A DNA stretch of 64,000 nt, from assembly GCA_015680685.1 (NCBI GenBank), contig MNCI01023673.1, forward strand, positions 98,332 through 162,331, written 5' to 3'. This DNA is from Gnetum montanum (lineage: Eukaryota > Streptophyta > Gnetopsida > Gnetales > Gnetaceae). The notes under the pieces are model-generated. The model did no database searches, was not told the DNA's origin, and was given only the letters and a program-made list of their open reading frames with translations. Of the stretch, positions 58,576-64,000 are shown piece by piece; the first letter of the stretch is position 1; each line of letters opens with the position of its first letter. The position numbers were made by a program, and so were the translations under genes.

Positions 58576-59400
58576 TCACTCTAGATCGTGCGGGTGGTGG
58601 ATTGCCTCTTTGGACTTAACCACTATATCATCCATGTAATCATTTAACATTTCTATGATGTGGTGACTAAAAATGTAGGTCATGGCTCGCTGGTATGTTG
58701 CTCCAACATTGTTGAGTTCAAAGGGCATCATCGTGTAGCAAAAGGTCCCCCATGGAGTCATGAAGGTTGTTGACAGCTGGTGTTCTAGGTTTATACGAAA
58801 TTGGTTATATCCAGATAAGCCATCCATAAAGGATAGCAAAGCATGTCCAGCTGTGGTGTTAATGAGTTGATCGATGCTCGGTAGTGGAAAGTTATCCTTG
58901 ATCATCACCTTGTTCAAATCTTGAAAATATATACATATTTGTATCCCTCCTTTTTTCTTCGATACCAAAATGATGTTGGACACCCACTCTAAATAATCGA
59001 CTGCACAGATGAAACCTGCATGGTATAACTTAGTGATTTCATCTTTTACGGCTAGCATGATTTCTGGCTTGATTTTACGCGCCTTTTGCTTGATTTCCTT
59101 TACGTGGGGGTCTAGGACAATGTTGTGCTGGATCAGCCGTGGATCCAGACTTGGCATATCGTTGTATGACCATGCAAAGACATCAATGTGTTCTTGCAAG
59201 GTCTTAACTATGCCCTCTTGTATTTTTGCATCTAGGAGGGAGCTAAGTCTTAATGTTTTTACGTATCCTCTTGTCATGGTTACAGGTATCTTGACAAGAG
59301 GATCCTCGGTTACATCCCTAACTTCTAAATCAAGGGTCTAGACCAGATGCCTGGGCCAATTTGGGGGTGCTTCTATGGTTGCTATAGTATTAATCGTAAC
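58576..59400 (-). pseudogene. Element B reverse transcriptase
   Basis: Long 233-codon frame: KTLRLSSLLDAKIQEGIVKT, HIDVFAWSYNDMPSLDPRLI, EITKLYHAGFICAVDYLEWV with SNIILVSKKKGG, NFPLPSIDQLINTTAGHALL, SFMDGLSGYNQFRINLEHQL, GTFCYTMMPFELNNVGATYQ, and MLNDYMDDIVVKSKEA with the YMDD catalytic site intact. FPLP.IDQL, AGHALLSFMD and FCYTMMPF place it in the Tat group. It is the best preserved RT in the window. Confidence 0.85.
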
Positions 59401-59619
59401 CGACTCCCAATTGATTGCGTCTGGGTTTAACTGTCTTGTGAGCTTGCCTTGTGGCCCTGTTAATATTAAAGGCATGGAAAGGGCATGGTGGGTTTTCATT
59501 TCTTGCTTAACCTCCCATCATAAGATGAGAGCCTGGGTAAGGATCATCAGAAGTTGTGTGAAGCATAAATCTGCAAAGCAACACTGTGATACGACTTGCT
59601 AGATAAGGCAATGTAAAGA

Positions 59620-60050
59620 TTGAGAGTTTGCTAGTTTGAGGTCGTGGCGTACCACCCAGGCACAAGAATCTAGAATTGTTGAGAATATAGTCATTTTAGA
59701 GTGCATGACTGTATGTGAATGCCAAACCACTTGTTTGATGTCATTTTGGATTGTCATATTATGACATGCAAAGTCTTGATATGCTAAATGATGGTAAGAG
59801 AAATGAAATTGCAAGTACAAGATGCATCGGGCAGCCAATGCAGAAATGAAGGCACGAAACTGTTAGGAAATATGCTACCACCTGTGTTGAGGTGCGCTAG
59901 TTGACTGCTGACGTAAGAGGCATAACTAGTTTAACGTCATTCCGGACCATAGTTATTACGAGTCGAAATTGCTGTCCTTGAGTCCTGAGAAGCGTAGTCA
60001 TGCTGGATTTGTTAGTTTAAGGTCTTTTTGAACCTTAAGTCGAAAAACAA
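59620..60050. repeat. Hairpin-type units between RT and antisense gene, element B
   Basis: Four scattered CTAGTTT units: GTTTGAGGTCGTGGCGTACC, GTTTGATGTCATTTTGGATT, GTTTAACGTCATTCCGGACC and GTTTAAGGTCTTTTTGAACC. They mark the same module junction as 14470-14560 in element A. Confidence 0.55.
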
Positions 60051-60218
60051 ATATCATCATATCACTTTTTTTTTCGAGGATGCGATTAACTGACTTGAAG
60101 CATGTTGAGGTTTAAATGCTACAGTGTCGTGATGTCATGGTGGGCATCCTACGCCGCATGCCACGCCTGGCCTTAATCGAGAAGAGAGAATGGAATTTTC
60201 CTCATTTTGCTATTGCTA

Positions 60219-60228
60219 CTATAAATAG
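60219..60228 (+). promoter_or_regulatory. TATA box of the antisense gene, element B
   Basis: CTATAAATAG on the plus strand, about 160 bases before the putative ATG at 60380 and with no other plus-strand function in the retroelement. It gives the antisense gene a promoter of its own. Confidence 0.5.
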
Positions 60229-60379
60229 GGATTGAATCCTGGTAATTTCACCATTTTCACCCTAAAAGAAAATAATCCTTGTCAGAGTACTTTGACGATC
60301 TTGAGGCATGGAGTCATCAAGCTAATCCATTATCGAGATGAATTTCTAAGACGAAGGTTGTAAATCTGCGAGCAAGGAT

Positions 60380-62675
60380 ATGGCTCCTAAGACTTAGTTG
60401 GTGCTTGCGAAGGTCAGGGAGGTGAAGAAGACTTTGAGGCTTAGGCTGTGGGCATGCGTTCTAGCACAGGAGGGCCTACTATTGACTCTGTGAGTTTTTT
60501 ATGTCTCCTCCATTCTTTTCTCCTCGCACCTTCTACCATTTTCTACTCTAGCTTTGTATCTTATTTGTTTTGCTACTTGTGTTTTTTACAGCCATGTCAT
60601 TTTGGGTTTTGTGTTGTCGCAGCCCCTCTTTCTTTTAGTCATCGTGGTTATGTGAGGGTCTCGTGGTGGTTGCATGCAAGGCCATTGCTGCCACGATGGT
60701 TGCCATGGCTACGAGACCTAGGTCTTTTAAGTTGCTTGACCTTGACATGCTCTGACATGCTATGACGTAAAACCTTCGGGAGGGTTTGGCTCTATATGAT
60801 GTAGGCGCATATTTTTGTTTGAGTGCGTTGTTAGTTATTTTTTTGCTACGCTAAGTTACTTGCATGTTCTTGCTATGCTAGGCTTTTGTGTCTTTGCTAT
60901 GCTATGATGACTAGGGATTATGTTATTTTATGATCGGCCAAGCACTGTTATGTAGCGCAGGTATTGCGTTCACATTTGATGTTGGCATTTGCTATTTCCA
61001 TCGTGCAGGGTAGGGCCAAGGTCTAGATTGATCATTTTGGATCTTGAAGGAGTTTTATGTCATGTAGGCAGACCCATGGCCAATGTTCCCCTTCCCTCAA
61101 TATGTTTGGGAGAGCAAGTGGTTTGGTTCAAGGACGGGGCACGAGACTTCCTGTAATTCCTTCTCAGCCAGTTTAGTCTCATGGTTTGGTCTTCCTTGGA
61201 TGAGGTGCTGGCATCCGGGATAATAGAGGCTTTGTTGCCAGGGACAAATCAGGGCATCCTGAGATATCTCTTTGATGATGCAACCATAGGTAGGCCAGGA
61301 GGAGGGTCTACCCAGCACTCCACAAGGTTGAGGCGCTTGGCTTGGATCTGGGATATGCTGAAATACCAATGTTACCACCCCTACAACACATTGTACCTTG
61401 CGTGCCATGTGGCGATGTACTTTCGGAACTAACAGGGGATGATCTACTATATTGGTGGTTGAGTTTCACATCTTTACTTTGCTTGGTTGTGCAACGTTAA
61501 CCATGCTTGGCCGGGTGTTAATAGTGTGCGCTTATCATCAGGTTCTACCTTGATGATGGTGGGATTCATGATCAGCCAGACGAGTTGGCCCAGCACAGCT
61601 AGCCCTACAGGTATTTTCCTTTGCCAAGAGCTTACAGGTGAGTGTGATTGCTCATTGTGGGGAAGGATACCATTCCCACCTACGCACACTTGCCTCTTTC
61701 TACAGTAATTTTAGGGTGAAGGATTGGCTAGACAAGAAGTGGAGAGAACTTCTTAAGCAGGTTACGCTTAAAGCGGTCTTGGCGGATGAGCTCCCACTAT
61801 TCCCCTCACCGTATAGACCTGGTGGGTTAATGAGCTGGCACCATGGGCTCAAGTTTTTTGTGTAGTCTCTTCTCTCGTTTATACTAAGCATGCCCCATGA
61901 TCATTGCTGCAGGAGTGAAGAAGCCTCATGAAGTGACAGTGGTGACTGCCAAAAGGCCAGGGGAAAACATCTACTTCAAACATGGTGAAGTATTGGTGAG
62001 CCAGAGCTAGCTAGAACAAGGGGCTTTAGGTCCTTTGCTCAGAAGAATTCGGATGATTGAGCTTATGCATTTGTTTATGATGCCGAATCTAGGCATCCTT
62101 GCTGTCGAGATGCTTTCCTTAGTCAATTCTTTTTCTAGGCAGGCGAGCTACTTTCACACATACGTGCAGGGTGTGTGGGTGGTCATTGACATCAATGACT
62201 AGTTATTTGCAATTTGTTTGGTGTTCCTACTGATGGTGCCGATGTGATGTTGAGGGGCAAGCAGGAGTTGACCCTCCAGAAGTGGCATATCGAGGAGTAG
62301 CTGAGGCTTACCAAGGAGTGGAAAGGGTTCCCTATGGACAAGCTTAAAGATAGTCCTGCCATGGGGATATACCCAGTCTTTCGTGCCCGTGCATTCCCTC
62401 AACTGCTTACCCAAGGGAAGGTCTTGGGTCTTGAGCAGGCTTGGGTAATGTAGGAAGTCATGGAGGAAGGGGCCTATTACAACCTGGCCAAGTTTCTATG
62501 TAGTGGTTTACAGGGCGAGATTTTGGGGCTCCATGAGCAAACGGAGTCCTGCTTTAACATACACCACGCTTTCTACATAGGCTATTTAAAGCACTTCACG
62601 GAGTTCCTGGTGGTCCAAGAGAACGGAGTTTACTCTGAGCTAGATTGTGACCAGATTTCGAAGCTGTGGATTTGA
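60380..62675 (+). pseudogene. Antisense multi-exon gene of element B, FCP1/NIF-like N-terminal domain
   Basis: A putative ATG at 60380 opens MAPKTXLVLAKVREVKKTLR, with a donor CTGTGAGT near 60489 and an acceptor CGTGCAG at 61008. Exon 2 reads RLIILDLEGVLCHVGRP, QVVWFKDGARDFL, FLLSQFSLMVWSSLDEVLAS, ILRYLFDDATI, then CYHPYNTLYLACHVAMYFRN. This is the order of an FCP1/NLI-interacting-factor HAD domain (D-x-D-x-T strand, V-W-S-S loop, N-T-L-[LV]-V-D-D). Here the first motif is D-L-E-G and the last D-D reads A-C, so a pseudophosphatase or decay. Later exons include RVKDWLDKKW, a second conserved domain (IELMHLFMMPNLGILAVEML, VVIDINDXLFA) and EEGAYYNLAKFLCSGLQGEI to ISKLWI. It has a handful of stops and is cut by the D-family LTR at 62694. 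It is homologous to 16613-20230. Confidence 0.6.
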
Positions 62676-62693
62676 CAGGTCTTTTGGACCATG

Positions 62694-63724
62694 TCTTGCT
62701 GACCGTTTGGGACGCGACCACCAACGAGTGTCCTCGAACAGGATTTAGGTGCCTGCTGGTCTCTGGCAACACCAAGGCCCAAATACCTCCAAATAAACTC
62801 AGTAGTTAATGTGAGTATGTGTGTGTGCTGTTGCGGCGTGCGGTTGTGAGAAATGTAACGATTGCGTTGTGTGTAAACTACAAATGACTTACTTTAAAGA
62901 GATTCAGCCAACTTTGCCAAGTACTGTGAGTTGTTGAAAATTTCCTATTTTGTTCAACTACCTAGTCTACGCGGTCCTTATAATACCTACTTGTAACAAA
63001 TAAAATTTTGCAAAAACATTTGAGCACAACTCTGCAATCTACTCCTAATTTTCCCCAGAGAAAGAGATAGTTCCACAAGAAAACTAGAAATAGAGCAAGA
63101 TTCAATGGAAATAGATAGAAAATAAAAGAAAGAAGATTTGTGTAGACCTCAAATATTTAAACAAGGTAAAATGACATGAGTAAACACTTCACAATAAAGC
63201 TATCCCAAATCAATAGCTATGAATTATTCTAACTTCCAAGGCTCAAACAAGCAATATCTTCAAGACAATCCTATTATGATACCAAAAATTGCTGCGTAAA
63301 CTACCACGTATGAGACTCCATTTTGACTAGATAATAGATGTCAACGATTGCATTCAAATAGAACCTTTAAAAGACTTAACAATTTCTGATTGAAATACCA
63401 CAGGAAGTCACTTTAAAGATAAAAAGAAGCTATTCTGGTCCCATCAAAATACCAAAGATTTTCTGAACCCTCTCAACTACTGAATTGTTCAACGGCATGA
63501 CTACAAATAGAGGATCTCTTACAACAATCCCAATAGTAGTTCCCACACATTGCACAATAATGAAATTTACTACTAAAATGCTCTTAAGGCTTTTAAACAC
63601 AAGCGCTTCTATGGCAAAATTTTAATAGAAATTTCTATCGAGCAACAAGAATAGTAAGAGCAATCTAAAAATCCCAAAATTACTTGCCAAGGATGATACT
63701 ATCTAAACCACTAGCTAAGCAGTT
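62694..63724 (-). repeat. D-family LTR 3' part, truncated unit
   Basis: About 1030 bases matching the last 1020 bases of the element D 3' LTR, reversed. It begins at the LTR terminus (TCTTGCTGACCG against TGTTGGCGACCG) and stops in the region around TTTAGCTAGCAGTTTAGATA. It includes the 335-base block missing at 36200. It abuts the next copy directly. Confidence 0.8.
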
Positions 63725-64000
63725 TGTTGGCGACCGTTTGGGATGCGACCGTCAACGAGTGTCCTCGAATAGGATTTAGGTTTCTGCTGGTCTCTGGCAA
63801 CACCAAGGCCCAAATACCTCCAAATAAACTCAGTAGTTAACGTGAGTATGTGTATGTGCTGTTGTGGTGTGTGGTTGTGTAAAATGTAACAATTGCGTTG
63901 TGTGTGAACTACAAATGACTTACTTTAAAGAGATTCAGCCAACTTTGCCAAGTACTATGAGTTGTTGAAAATTTCCTATTTTGTTCAACTGCCTAGTCTA
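63725..64000 (-). repeat. D-family LTR, second unit in tandem
   Basis: Starts TGTTGGCGACCG (CA terminus on the minus strand) and repeats the sequence of 62694-62970 with about a dozen differences. The period is 1031 bp. It continues past the window edge. Confidence 0.8.

Larger units (their letters stand above)
53392..62693 (-). mobile_element. Element B: Tat-lineage element with antisense gene, 5' side truncated
   Basis: Same architecture as element A on the same strand: 3' LTR, 3' UTR, hairpin minisatellite, INT, archaeal-type RNase H, RNase H, RT, spacer with hairpin units, then a plus-strand spliced-looking gene. It keeps many CG dinucleotides and longer open frames than A, so it looks younger or less methylated. 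Gag, PR and the 5' LTR are absent because a D-family LTR sequence begins at 62694. Confidence 0.8.

Noticed and set aside
59009-59341. 110-codon plus-strand frame
   Set aside because: Opposite the RT N-terminus of element B, with no motif of its own.
1-64000. tRNA or rRNA genes
   Set aside because: No cloverleaf with intact A and B boxes and no rRNA-like conserved stretches were noticed. The only tRNA-related sequences are primer binding sites.

Overview
This window looks like intergenic DNA from a large, repeat-rich vascular plant genome. I infer a gymnosperm- or fern-like genome but cannot fix the species. No intact host gene, tRNA, rRNA or CRISPR array was found. Almost everything is nested, decayed Ty3/gypsy LTR retrotransposons. 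Many in-frame stops sit at expected Gln or Trp codons (CAG to TAG, TGG to TGA or TAG), as expected from long-term cytosine methylation and deamination. Five single-N positions and local duplications mark small assembly gaps.

Layout. (1) 1-835: + strand LTR of family A, cut by the window edge. (2) 870-1238: a - strand gag-like fragment. (3) Element C, + strand, 1239 to about 7480: Athila-like, with LTR, gag, PR, RT, RH and INT, truncated before its 3' LTR. (4) Element A, - strand, 7531-26674: a Tat-lineage giant of about 19.1 kb with two LTRs near 1.58 kb. Its order on the - strand is LTR, PBS, gag, PR, then a block holding a multi-exon gene on the opposite strand, then RT, RH, archaeal-type RH, INT, a hairpin minisatellite, PPT and LTR. 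(5) Element G, + strand, about 28430-32381: gag-like coding only. (6) A - strand gag-like element H, split by (7) complete element D, + strand, 33437-46361, which has a 5-bp target duplication CTAGT and LTRs over 3.2 kb. (8) The rest of H and an Athila-like - strand element F, 46367-53391. (9) Element B, - strand, 53392-62693: a less decayed relative of A with the same antisense gene. (10) 62694-64000: head-to-tail copies of the D-family LTR 3' part.

Most interesting points. A and B both carry, opposite to their own coding sense and upstream of RT, a spliced-looking gene. Its product begins with an FCP1/NLI-interacting-factor (HAD phosphatase) type domain whose catalytic acidic motifs are eroded. 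In B a TATA box lies upstream of it. Arrays of roughly 35-bp repeats, each a small hairpin whose stem differs between units with frequent compensatory changes, flank the modules of A and B. Both LTRs of D contain an intronless captured host gene for a membrane-anchored SAM-dependent methyltransferase-like protein, in U3 upstream of the TATA box. D also has an archaeal-type RNase H before RT rather than after RNase H, and an extra sense ORF between INT and its 3' LTR.
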